This document shows positions 46,246-55,137 of a stretch of 64,000 nt of DNA, in pieces. The stretch spans positions 23,302-87,301 of the forward strand of contig NZ_JNJB01000007.1 in NCBI RefSeq assembly GCF_000701505.1. Reading direction: 5' to 3'. A model generated the notes under the pieces. It saw only the letters and a list, made by a program, of their open reading frames with translations. It was not told the origin of the DNA and did no database searches. A program made the position numbers and the translations under genes. Within the stretch, counting starts at the first letter, position 1. Every line of letters starts with the position of its first letter. The stretch comes from Dyadobacter crusticola DSM 16708 (GTDB taxonomy: Bacteria; Bacteroidota; Bacteroidia; Cytophagales; Spirosomataceae).

Positions 46246-47250
46246 TTGGAAATTTTGACTAACACAAAGCCGGCGCTGGCTTTCGCAGGAGTAGGCTGGA
46301 TAGGCCGCAGCAGAATGCAGGCAGCGATCGACAGCGGCACTGCCGAGATTGCACTGCTAACTGACCCTTCTGCAGAATGTATTGCCGAAGCATTGAAAAT
46401 GGCCCCCGGCTCGAAAACCGTGGCTTCATTTGAGGAAGCGATTGCGGACCCAAATGTAGATGGTGTGGTGATCGCTACACCAAGTGCGCTTCACATGGAG
46501 CAGGCAGTTGCTGCATTTGAAAGTAATAAAGCTGTTTTTTGCCAAAAACCGCTAGGCCGGAATGCAGCTGAAGTGGCAGCTGTAATCGCCGCTGCCGAAA
46601 AAGCCAATAAGTTGCTCGGCGCCGATTTTTCTTACCGTTATACCGCCGCTTTTCAGCAGATCCTGCCCATTATTTCCTCTGGCGAGCTCGGACAGATTTT
46701 CGCGGTCGACCTGAAATTTCACAATGCATACGGTCCCGACAAAGCTTGGTTTTACGATATGAAACAATCCGGCGGCGGCTGCGTGCTCGACCTGGGCATT
46801 CACCTGATCGACCTGATGCTTTACGCGCTCGACTTTCCGGAGGTAACCACATTGCATAGCAGCCTGTACAGCAAAGGTGTTTCTGTAAAAGGAAAAAACG
46901 AAGTGGAAGATTACGCCAACGTTTCACTTGAACTGGCCACAGGCACCAATGCACAGCTTTCGTGCAGCTGGAATTTGCAGGCAGGGCAGGAGGCAGTTAT
47001 CGAAGCTTCTTTTTACGGTACCAAGGGCGGCGTTTCACTCAAAAATGTGAACGGTTCCTTCTATGACTTTACCGGTTCCCGCTACTGGGGTACCAAAACA
47101 GAAACGCTCGTGAGTCCGCCCGACGCCTGGGGAGGAAGGGCATTGACAAACTGGATACAAAAACTTTCGGTGAACGCGGCCTTCGACGCATCGGCAGCGC
47201 AATACCTGCCGTCAGCCGAAGTGCTCGACCGCATCTATGGACGAAACTAG
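46246..47250 (+). CDS. Gfo/Idh/MocA family oxidoreductase
   Basis: A 334-residue sugar oxidoreductase with an N-terminal Rossmann domain (AFAGVGWIGRSRMQAAIDSG, VDGVVIATPSALH) and the active-site loop CQKPLGRN, in which Gln replaces the usual Glu of the EKP motif. The C-terminal domain has GGCVLDLGIHLIDLMLYAL with the catalytic Asp/His pair. These enzymes oxidise or reduce sugars and inositols with NAD(P). The likely start is TTG 46246; there is no ATG before the Rossmann motif. It overlaps the following GT4 gene by 14 bp. Confidence 0.9.
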   Translation: MEILTNTKPALAFAGVGWIGRSRMQAAIDSGTAEIALLTDPSAECIAEALKMAPGSKTVASFEEAIADPNVDGVVIATPSALHMEQAVAAFESNKAVFCQKPLGRNAAEVAAVIAAAEKANKLLGADFSYRYTAAFQQILPIISSGELGQIFAVDLKFHNAYGPDKAWFYDMKQSGGGCVLDLGIHLIDLMLYALDFPEVTTLHSSLYSKGVSVKGKNEVEDYANVSLELATGTNAQLSCSWNLQAGQEAVIEASFYGTKGGVSLKNVNGSFYDFTGSRYWGTKTETLVSPPDAWGGRALTNWIQKLSVNAAFDASAAQYLPSAEVLDRIYGRN

Positions 47251-48361
47251 CAACATATCACCACTCAAAGTGCTCATGACCGCCGACACGGTGGGCGGCG
47301 TGTGGACCTATTCGGTGGAGCTTTGCCGAGCGCTGGCTGATTATAATGTGCATTTTCACTTAGTGACAATGGGCGCGAAAATGCAACCCTGGCAAGCCGC
47401 AGAGATAGGTGCGCTGGGCAATGTGACCGTCTACGAAACCGGTTACAAGCTCGAATGGATGGAAAATCCGTGGGAGGAAGTGGATGAGGCAGGCTCATAC
47501 TTGCTGTCCTTGCAAAAGGCAGTTCAGGCGGATCTCGTTCATTTAAATGGGTTTGTCCATGGCGCATTGAAATGGGACGTACCTGTGATTTCGGTTGCGC
47601 ACAGCGATGTATTTTCCTGGTTCAGGGCAGTTGAGAAAACGACCCCGCCGGCCGACTGGGATACTTATTTCGCAAAAGTCCAGCGTGGTTTACAGCATGC
47701 AGATCACATTGTAGCGCCATCAAGGGCGATGATGACTGAGCTGGATGCGATTTATTCTTTACACAAAAACCATTCGGTGATCTACAATACCCGCCGCGCA
47801 GACAGGTTTTTTTGTGGTAAAAAAGAAAAATCGGTACTGTGTATGGGCCGGATCTGGGATGAAGCCAAAAACGTGAAGCTGCTGACCGACGCAGCACCTT
47901 CAATCCACTATCCGATTCAGATCGCAGGCGAAACGCATTTCGAAAATAACAGCACGGAAGTGCAGCAAAGCAACATCATACACCTGGGCAAGCTAGGCTC
48001 CGAGGCGATTTCAAAAGCGCTTTCCACGGCCAGCGTGTATGCATTACCGGCCAGGTACGAACCATTTGGCCTGTCGGTACTGGAAGCAGCATTGTCGCAC
48101 TGTGCATTGGTACTTGGCGACATTCCTTCCTTGCGGGAAATCTGGCAGGACCATGCGATTTATGTTGACACAGGTAATCCGCAGGAGCTTGCAGATACGA
48201 TCAATGCATTGATGCAGGACGAGGAAAACCTCAACAAAATGGCTGAAAAAGCATTTCAGCGCGCACAGCAGTTCACGACCAGCAAAATGGGCAGCAGCTA
48301 TGCCGGACTGTACCAGCAACTTGTCAAGCAATTTGAAGCGGCACAACGAAACATCCTTTAA
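47237..48361 (+). CDS. GT4 family glycosyltransferase
   Basis: A 374-residue GT-B enzyme. The N-terminal domain opens with LMTADTVGGVWTYSVELCRAL; the C-terminal domain has RYEPFGLSVLEAALSHCALV with the retaining EX7E motif and DIPSLREIW after it. It would transfer a sugar with retention of configuration in the cytosol. The start overlaps the Gfo/Idh 3' end by 14 bp, and the CgeB-type gene follows after 2 bp. Confidence 0.93.
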   Translation: MDETSNISPLKVLMTADTVGGVWTYSVELCRALADYNVHFHLVTMGAKMQPWQAAEIGALGNVTVYETGYKLEWMENPWEEVDEAGSYLLSLQKAVQADLVHLNGFVHGALKWDVPVISVAHSDVFSWFRAVEKTTPPADWDTYFAKVQRGLQHADHIVAPSRAMMTELDAIYSLHKNHSVIYNTRRADRFFCGKKEKSVLCMGRIWDEAKNVKLLTDAAPSIHYPIQIAGETHFENNSTEVQQSNIIHLGKLGSEAISKALSTASVYALPARYEPFGLSVLEAALSHCALVLGDIPSLREIWQDHAIYVDTGNPQELADTINALMQDEENLNKMAEKAFQRAQQFTTSKMGSSYAGLYQQLVKQFEAAQRNIL

Positions 48362-48363
48362 CT

Positions 48364-49479
48364 ATGAATATTGTCCTTTTTTACCATTCTCTGCTTTCTG
48401 ACTGGAACCACGGAAATGCGCATTTCCTGAGAGGGATCGCCACCGAGCTGATCAAAAGAGGGAATACCGTGAACATTTACGAACCCAAAGATGCGTGGAG
48501 CCTGCAAAATCTGATGGCAGATTACGGGCAGGAAGCAGTGCAGGAACTGCAAAATTATTACCCGCTCCTGAGCAGCATTCAGTATGATCCCGCTACGCTG
48601 GACCTGGATGAAGTACTCAAAGATGCAGACCTGGTACTTGTGCATGAGTGGAATGAGCATGCATTGGTAAAGGCGATTGGTGAAAAAAGGAAGAAGTACT
48701 CTTTTAAGCTGCTATTCCACGATTCGCACCACCGCGCGGTGACTCAGAAGGCCAGCATGGGCGCTTATGATATTTCAAATTACGACGGCGTGCTCGCATT
48801 CGGCGGCAAAATCAGGGACATATATCTTGCCGAAAAATGGACTAAAAACGCCTGGACCTGGCATGAAGCCGCGGATACCAACGTTTTTCACCCCATTGAA
48901 AACACGGACTACGAAGGTGATTTTGTGTGGGTGGGCAACTGGGGCGACGAGGAGCGTACTAAAGAGCTTTTCGAGTTCATCATCGAGCCGGTCAAGGAAA
49001 TGAAATTGAAGGCAAAGATCTACGGCGTACGCTATCCTGATCACGCAAAGGCTGCATTGGCCGACGCGGGTATCGAGTATGCAGGCTGGCTGCCAAACTT
49101 CAAAGCGCCGGAGGTTTTCTCCAAATACCGTTTTACAGCCCACGTACCCCGCGGCCCGTACGTAAAAGCGCTTCCAGGAATCCCGACAATCCGCCCATTT
49201 GAGGCGCTTGCCTGCGGTATCCCACTGATTTCAGCTCCGTGGGATGATACTGAAAACCTGTTTACGCCCGGAAAGGATTTTGTTTTTGCCAACAATAAAG
49301 AAGAAATGAAGCGGTGGATCGACCGCGTACTGACTGACGACAAGCTGGTAAAAGAAATGACAGCGCACGGTCTGGAAACGATCCGCAACAAGCATACCTG
49401 TGCACACCGTACAGATGAATTATACCAGATATGTGAGGAACTGGGTGTTAACAACTTAAACCAAACTATTACGCTATGA
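48364..49479 (+). CDS. CgeB-type glycosyltransferase, copy 1
   Basis: A 371-residue GT-B protein of the CgeB group (named from the Bacillus spore-coat protein). Features are NAHFLRGIATELIKRGNTVN near the N-terminus, DLVLVHEWNEHALV, KLLFHDSHHRAV, then VWVGNWGDEERTKELFEF and a C-terminal RPFEALACGIPLISAPWDD as donor-binding block. First of three consecutive paralogues; its stop overlaps the start of the next (ATGA at 49476). Sugar specificity unknown. Confidence 0.88.
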   Translation: MNIVLFYHSLLSDWNHGNAHFLRGIATELIKRGNTVNIYEPKDAWSLQNLMADYGQEAVQELQNYYPLLSSIQYDPATLDLDEVLKDADLVLVHEWNEHALVKAIGEKRKKYSFKLLFHDSHHRAVTQKASMGAYDISNYDGVLAFGGKIRDIYLAEKWTKNAWTWHEAADTNVFHPIENTDYEGDFVWVGNWGDEERTKELFEFIIEPVKEMKLKAKIYGVRYPDHAKAALADAGIEYAGWLPNFKAPEVFSKYRFTAHVPRGPYVKALPGIPTIRPFEALACGIPLISAPWDDTENLFTPGKDFVFANNKEEMKRWIDRVLTDDKLVKEMTAHGLETIRNKHTCAHRTDELYQICEELGVNNLNQTITL

Positions 49480-50564
49480 AATTCGCATTCTTCGGTTCGA
49501 GCCTCGTTTCAGCTTACTGGAACGGCGCAGCAACCTACTACCGCGGCATTATCCGTGCTATGAATGAACTTGGGCACGAGGTTACATTTTACGAGCCCGA
49601 CGCTTATGACCGCCAGAAGAACCGGGACATGGAAGATCCAGAATGGGCACGGATCGTGGTGTACCAACCCAATGAAGAGGATGTCGCTAAGGCGCTGAAC
49701 GACGCGATGGATGCAGATGTGATCATTAAAACGAGCGGGGTAGGGGTGTTTGACGAGCTATTGGAAAAAGAAGTAGCAGCGCTCGGTCAGCGAGATAAGT
49801 TCGTGATCTTCTGGGATGTGGACGCGCCTGCGACGCTGGATCGGGTACATCATAATGAAGACGATTATTTCAAGACGCTCATTCCGCAATATGATCTGGT
49901 GCTGACTTATGGCGGCGGTGATCCTGTGATCAATGCATATACGCAGCTAGGCGCAAGAAAGTGCGTACCGATCTACAATGCGCTCGATCCCGCCACGCAC
50001 CACCCGGTAGAAATGCAGAGCCGCTTCGAAGGCGATCTGGTTTTCTTAGGTAACCGATTACCCGACAGGGAAAAGCGGGTTGAGGATTTCTTCTTGAAAG
50101 TAGCGTCGGAAATGCCGGAGCAACGCTTTATTCTGGGCGGGAATGGCTGGCACGATAAGCCGATGACCAGCAATATCAACTACATCGGACATGTGTTTAC
50201 CAAAGACCATAATGCACTCAACTGCTCCCCGAAAGCGATCCTGAATATCAGTCGCGACAGCATGGCAAAATATGGATTTTCGCCCGCAACACGCGTATTC
50301 GAAGCTGCCGGTGCCGGTGCGTGCATTATCACGGATTACTGGGAAGGAATCGAATTCTTTTTCGAGCCGGGTGTAGAGATTCTGGTTGCTAGAAGCGGGG
50401 ATGAAGTAAAGGAAATTCTTTCGTCCCTCACGACAGAAAAAGCTGCTCAGATCGGCCAGGCTGCGTTAAGGAAAGTATTGGAGAAACATACCTATACGCA
50501 CCGCGCAGTTGAGCTGGATAAGCTTTTAAAAGATGAGCTTACATTCAACAAGGCTGCGGTATGA
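49476..50564 (+). CDS. CgeB-type glycosyltransferase, copy 2
   Basis: A 362-residue paralogue of the preceding protein: TYYRGIIRAMNELGHEVTFY at the N-terminus, FVIFWDVDAPATLDRV in the centre, and a C-terminal RVFEAAGAGACIITDYWEG. It is closer to copy 3 than to copy 1 in these blocks. Both ends overlap the neighbours by ATGA, so translation of the three is coupled. Confidence 0.88.
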   Translation: MKFAFFGSSLVSAYWNGAATYYRGIIRAMNELGHEVTFYEPDAYDRQKNRDMEDPEWARIVVYQPNEEDVAKALNDAMDADVIIKTSGVGVFDELLEKEVAALGQRDKFVIFWDVDAPATLDRVHHNEDDYFKTLIPQYDLVLTYGGGDPVINAYTQLGARKCVPIYNALDPATHHPVEMQSRFEGDLVFLGNRLPDREKRVEDFFLKVASEMPEQRFILGGNGWHDKPMTSNINYIGHVFTKDHNALNCSPKAILNISRDSMAKYGFSPATRVFEAAGAGACIITDYWEGIEFFFEPGVEILVARSGDEVKEILSSLTTEKAAQIGQAALRKVLEKHTYTHRAVELDKLLKDELTFNKAAV

Positions 50565-51658
50565 CTGAGGGTAATTTGAAAATAGTTGTCCTGGGTTTGT
50601 CCATTACCTCTTCCTGGGGAAACGGGCACGCTACTACATTCAGGGGCTTGATCCGCGAGCTGCACCGGAACGGGCACGATGTTACATTCCTGGAACGCGA
50701 TGTGCCCTGGTATGCATCAAACCGCGATTTGAAAGACTTTTCTTATTGCAAAACGATCCTTTACCAGGATATCAGTGAACTGAAATCGCTGCACACGGAA
50801 ACGATAAAGAATGCAGACCTGGTGGTTGTAGGATCTTATGTTCCGGAAGGTGTGGAGGCAGGGAGGTTTGTGACTGAAACAGCCGAGGGGATCACGGCAT
50901 TTTACGACATTGATACGCCGGTTACCCTGGCGAAGATCAAAAAGGCGGATTACGAATACCTGCATCCGGACCTGGTTCCGCTATATAATATTTACCTGAG
51001 TTTCACAGGCGGGCCAACTTTGACATACCTCGAAGAACATTACGGCTCCCCAATGGCGCGCCCATTCTATTGCTCTTTTGATCCCGAACTTTATTATCCC
51101 GAGGAACACGAAAAGCAATGGGACCTCGGCTACCTGGGCACTTACAGCGACGACCGTCAGCCTCCGCTAACAGCATTGATGCTCGACGCAGCGGAAAAGC
51201 TGCCTGAGGGAAAGTTTGTAGTAGCCGGTCCCCAATATCCTGCGGACATTCAGTGGCCGGGCAATGTAGCGCGCATTGAGCACCTGCCGCCGTCGGAACA
51301 CAGGAAGTTTTACAACAGTCAGCGCTTTGCGATGAACATTACACGCGCAGATATGATCCGCGCAGGTTACTCACCCAGCGTGCGACTATTTGAAGCGGCT
51401 GCCTGCAACACACCCATCATCAGCGACTACTGGGATGGTCTTGACACAATATTTGAGCACGGCAAAGAGATCCTGATATCGCGCTCAGCGGAGGATACCC
51501 TTGATTTTCTAACAAACATCACCGAAAGCGAGCGGCAGACAATTGCCGAAAACGCAAGGCGCAAAGTGCTTGAATTCCACACCGCCGCCCACCGCGCTAC
51601 CGAGCTCGAACGCTATTATGCCGAGGCAATGCGAAATCGCGAAGTGAATATTGCGTAG
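50561..51658 (+). CDS. CgeB-type glycosyltransferase, copy 3
   Basis: A 365-residue third paralogue: ATTFRGLIRELHRNGHDVTF near the N-terminus, ITAFYDIDTPVTLAKI in the centre, and RLFEAAACNTPIISDYWDG at the C-terminus. It starts inside the stop region of copy 2 and is the last gene of the second arm. A strong terminator follows 114 bp downstream. Confidence 0.88.
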   Translation: MTEGNLKIVVLGLSITSSWGNGHATTFRGLIRELHRNGHDVTFLERDVPWYASNRDLKDFSYCKTILYQDISELKSLHTETIKNADLVVVGSYVPEGVEAGRFVTETAEGITAFYDIDTPVTLAKIKKADYEYLHPDLVPLYNIYLSFTGGPTLTYLEEHYGSPMARPFYCSFDPELYYPEEHEKQWDLGYLGTYSDDRQPPLTALMLDAAEKLPEGKFVVAGPQYPADIQWPGNVARIEHLPPSEHRKFYNSQRFAMNITRADMIRAGYSPSVRLFEAAACNTPIISDYWDGLDTIFEHGKEILISRSAEDTLDFLTNITESERQTIAENARRKVLEFHTAAHRATELERYYAEAMRNREVNIA

Positions 51659-52277
51659 GTCAGACCTGATACTTGTTAAGGTTATTTTGTGGCAGAATGT
51701 GGAAGTTTTTAGAATTAATAGCATAAAGTTTGCAGAAAAGCGCATTAAATTTAACTTACGGTCAACTAGTTAAACAGGAACCTGCTTCGGTTCCTGTTTT
51801 ATTTGGGTTTTACGATACTTGGTAGCCACTGTCCAGTCAAACGGACTTACTCAAACTACTCCGTTCTTCATAGCTTTTCTAACGGCTGCAAGACTTCCGT
51901 TAGGATCGGCGTTTGCATCGCCACAACTTTAAACCTCAGTCAGGCATGGTGCCTGGTTGTAAACTGTAATGCTATGAAAAAAGAACGCCACATGCCTTAT
52001 CCTTCAATGACCAATTTGGTCCCTATCCACAGGCATACGGGCGGGTATCTAACATTTTCCTGATTATACACCGCCGGCATTTTCATGCTGGCAGCTGTCT
52101 CTATGTCTAATCAATACCTTCCAAATTACGATGAGTAAAAGCACAAATGCCAAAATACCTCCCACCAGTTTAGATTTTGTAAATGGTGCAGATACACTCA
52201 GTTCACACGGATGAGATTTGATTCTGTTACAAAAAATATCAAAGTGCTTTTATATACAAAATGACAATCAACCACAC
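51659..52277. other. Intergenic region after the glycan locus
   Basis: About 620 bp with a strong terminator at 51772-51802 and an additional short inverted repeat (CTAACGG / CCGTTAG, 51879-51903) of unknown meaning. No gene I can support; an open frame of 86 codons at 51803 lacks any protein-like character. Confidence 0.5.
51772..51802 (+). terminator. Intrinsic terminator of the glycan locus
   Basis: AAACAGGAACC and GGTTCCTGTTTT form an 11-bp stem around TGCTTC, running into T residues. Confidence 0.93.
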
Positions 52278-53090
52278 ATGAAAAATCAATTATCCCAACT
52301 GCTTCTTGTACTTACTATTGCATTGGTCTTTTTAGGATGTAAAATGGATGCAGACCCCGGGAAACAAAATGAAAAATGTGAGCTGATATCATATTCTAAA
52401 CATGGTTTTCCTTCCTACATTATCTACGATGAAGACGGATTCTTTATCTATGGGAGCTATATTATTAATCCAGGTAAGAACGGAATAAGGTGCGATCGAG
52501 ACAGTAAAGGAAACTTGTCCAGAGTGTTGAATCTTAGCGAGCTTATTTTGGGAGACACATTAATAGCGGATTATGTGTATGACGGAGGCAATTTGCAAAC
52601 CCTAAGATATTATGATCGTCAGTATGATATAACTGGGGGACCGAGCAAAAAGCAAATTCTGACTTGTAATTTTTTCTTTGGCAAAAGCGAAAAACCTGAT
52701 TCGATGCACGTTATCAAGTCACGTGAAGATTCATTAGGGAACGAATATTCGTATGAGCCGACGCGGACTGATAAGTTTTTTTATGATAACAACGGTAATC
52801 TTTACAAACAGGAAATATTTAAACAAGAGCTTAATGGAGGGTTTGTGCTTGCATCCACAAATTATCACACCTACGATAGTAAGCCCAACTATTTAAAAAA
52901 AATGAAGCAAATATATTTTTTCATAGACCAATCTATTCCGTATTTGTTTTCAAACAATAATCTGCTGTCTACTCGCCATGAAGTGCCAGGGAAGCTTACT
53001 ACCGAAATCTCCTATAAAGTCACTTATGATGGTGATATGGTACAAGATGATGGAATGGGTTTTTCGGAAATGAAGTGGTCTTGTGATTAG
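52278..53090 (+). CDS. Hypothetical lipoprotein
   Basis: A 270-residue protein with a lipoprotein signal peptide (LLLVLTIALVFLG then Cys) and a mature part rich in Asp, Tyr and Lys, with recurring short motifs like LRYYDRQYD and KFFYDNNGNLYKQEIF that resemble the strand-turn repeats of YD/RHS-type or other beta-propeller-like lipoproteins. No family identified. The gene is more AT-rich than its neighbours. The start at 52278 is set by the signal peptide. Confidence 0.75.
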   Translation: MKNQLSQLLLVLTIALVFLGCKMDADPGKQNEKCELISYSKHGFPSYIIYDEDGFFIYGSYIINPGKNGIRCDRDSKGNLSRVLNLSELILGDTLIADYVYDGGNLQTLRYYDRQYDITGGPSKKQILTCNFFFGKSEKPDSMHVIKSREDSLGNEYSYEPTRTDKFFYDNNGNLYKQEIFKQELNGGFVLASTNYHTYDSKPNYLKKMKQIYFFIDQSIPYLFSNNNLLSTRHEVPGKLTTEISYKVTYDGDMVQDDGMGFSEMKWSCD

Positions 53091-53262
53091 GCTGAATTAG
53101 CTTCCAACGGAAGATCACATTCGAAATCGGGCATTTTGCGAATTTCTCGTCAGCGATAACTGAAAAAAAGTGGACATCGCCACGGTTAAGCATACATTAT
53201 TTGTACAGGCACAATTTTCGGCATAAAAAATCCTGATGCGCAAAAGCTGCTCTGACATAAAG

Positions 53263-54780
53263 TTAATTTACAACCAAACGCACTGCCACAGCCAGATCAG
53301 CTACAAACCGGGGAAGTTGTAGTGACAGCATCCCCGGCGTTGTCAGCTCAATTTCGTGCTGCTCCACCTCAGCTCCATTTAGTGTATCCCAAAAATGAAC
53401 TGAATAGGTGCCTGCCGACATGCCCGGGATTTGTACGGTTACCTCCATTGCGGGTGCTTTTTCGTCTAAAGTTTTCAGATTCCCGGTTCGCTTCACCAGC
53501 GTATTCGTACGCAGTACCCAGCAAATCGCCTGGCTTTCGTCTGCGCAGGCAAAAACAGACACATGGTGGTCGCTTGAAGCTATTTCTTCATTCAGGTTTT
53601 TTCGACGGAAGTTTTTCCATTCAATCAGGTTGGTAAAGCCCGCGAGGCTTCGTTGCGCCAGTCTCATGCCGGGTGTAAGACAATGCGGGTGCCTGTTGGG
53701 CCAGCGCATTCCGCCGCCCGCCGCGCCCGAAGCCAGGTGCGCCCATTGAATGTGACGGAAATATTCGTCGTCAAAATAGGCAGGAAATGTAATGTGTTTG
53801 TCTTTAAAAGCGTGAATAGGTCCGTGCTCGCTGTCGAAAAACGGCCTGGTTGCGGGTAAATGCGAAAGCGCCTCGCGCACAAGCCGGCCCGCAGCAATTG
53901 CGGATGCCACGGTATCTTTCGGATTGTCGATCGTGGCGGAATCGTAGAAATGGGTGCTCGCAAAGTCGAGATCGCTGTGACGGAAAATGACATCGGCGGC
54001 GGCGGGCTGCTCATTCAGCACCGGTCCGAATATGGATACTGTCTGCGGGTGCGTGCGTCCATATAATCGCATTTCAATATCTCTCAGGTGTGTGCTGAGT
54101 TCGCGGACGAAAGTCTCAAAAACGTCTGTGCGGCCGCCTGCGTGCGCCGGGTGAATTTCATTCCAGAGATCCCACGCAAACAGCACGCCGCTGCCGCCCC
54201 AGCGCTCGGCAACAAAGCTCAGCCTGTTTTTGATCGCCTGCAAAGTGTCCGGACAAATCAGCCACTCAGAGCGTTTCTTGCAGGGACCTCCGTGTAATTT
54301 GTTATAGGGGTGGTGCCGCCAGCGTATCCACATCCAGAAAGTATCCACGGGAGTAAGGAGAATGCGGATGTTGTATTTCGCGCAAAGCAGGAAAAGATCG
54401 TCCCACAGCTTGATCATATTAGGCGAGAATTTTCCGGCGGGTTTCTCGAAATACCGGTGCTCCCCCTGCGCATATTCCAGCATCAGGCGAATGCAGGTAA
54501 CCCCGTGTGCGGCAAGCCAGGCGAGATAATCCTCTACCTGTTGCACATTTTTACGTCTGAAAAGACCATTCAGCTCTGGCCAGGTAATGGCGTCGTTCTG
54601 CCCGATCGGAGTCCAGTTCTCACCATCTTCGGTCACAAAATAAGGAGCATCCGGCGCAACCTGCACCCAGGACAACTCCCGCGCCCCATTCAGCAAAGGC
54701 AAGCTCAAATTACGACTATCCAAAGCAGGACGAACGTCCCCGCCCATAAGCTCATTCACTTTTCCTTCAAATAAATCCAT
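53263..54780 (-). CDS. GH5-like glycoside hydrolase without signal peptide
   Basis: A 505-residue protein with a TIM-barrel catalytic domain (about residues 55-380) and a C-terminal beta-sandwich (about 400-505, GMSAGTYSVHFWDTLNG). Acid/base Glu is in FAWDLWNEIHPAH and the nucleophile Glu in FFDSEHGPIHAF, as in clan-A families such as GH5 mannanases and cellulases. No export signal is visible at MDLFEGKVNELMGG, so it seems to act on oligosaccharides in the cytosol or be exported by another route. It diverges from the SusC/SusD pair and may process what they import. Confidence 0.85.
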   Translation of the reverse strand: MDLFEGKVNELMGGDVRPALDSRNLSLPLLNGARELSWVQVAPDAPYFVTEDGENWTPIGQNDAITWPELNGLFRRKNVQQVEDYLAWLAAHGVTCIRLMLEYAQGEHRYFEKPAGKFSPNMIKLWDDLFLLCAKYNIRILLTPVDTFWMWIRWRHHPYNKLHGGPCKKRSEWLICPDTLQAIKNRLSFVAERWGGSGVLFAWDLWNEIHPAHAGGRTDVFETFVRELSTHLRDIEMRLYGRTHPQTVSIFGPVLNEQPAAADVIFRHSDLDFASTHFYDSATIDNPKDTVASAIAAGRLVREALSHLPATRPFFDSEHGPIHAFKDKHITFPAYFDDEYFRHIQWAHLASGAAGGGMRWPNRHPHCLTPGMRLAQRSLAGFTNLIEWKNFRRKNLNEEIASSDHHVSVFACADESQAICWVLRTNTLVKRTGNLKTLDEKAPAMEVTVQIPGMSAGTYSVHFWDTLNGAEVEQHEIELTTPGMLSLQLPRFVADLAVAVRLVVN

Positions 54781-55137
54781 TCAAACTGCAGGTGACGATA
54801 GCTAAAATACCAACAAACCCCTCACCCAAAAACCACCCCCAACAAGCCAAAATCATGCCAGACAGAATGGAAGGCGCTTGGAGTAAAGGTCATTCCCGGT
54901 TCCCGGCGGCTAATTTATTCGGTCATTCAAACATTCAGTCATTAGGTCATTAAGTCATTCCCCGCTCCACCGCAGCCCATTCATTCATTCAATCATTCAT
55001 TCATTCAATCATTCATTCATTGAACAAACGACAAACGCCCTTCGTCAACGCCAGCGTACCGTCTGCCGATGATAATTTCAAATGTCGCTAAATGAGTCTT
55101 ACTTCCTTTTTTGTCCTGTTTCAATTCTGTTATGTCC
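54781..55137. other. Divergent intergenic region, GH5-like / SusC
   Basis: About 355 bp without a gene. It holds GTCATT/CATTCA-type irregular repeats from about 54922, and the regular ATTC-rich repeat described separately. Confidence 0.6.
54978..55025. repeat. ATTC-rich tandem repeat, 16-bp period
   Basis: CATTCATTCATTCAAT occurs twice in full (54978-54993, 54994-55009), followed by a third copy that diverges in its last bases (55010-55025). It is flanked by looser ATTC-containing sequence. It lies 113 bp before the SusC start, near the promoter region. Confidence 0.9.

Noticed and set aside
51879-51903. CTAACGG / CCGTTAG inverted repeat resembling the outer ends of an integron attC site
   Set aside because: The arms are only about 11 bp apart, the outer bases do not fit the attC consensus, and no integrase gene is present.
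54978-55025. Regular repeats that could suggest a CRISPR array
   Set aside because: The unit is 16 bp with no unique spacers and no cas genes; it is a simple tandem repeat.
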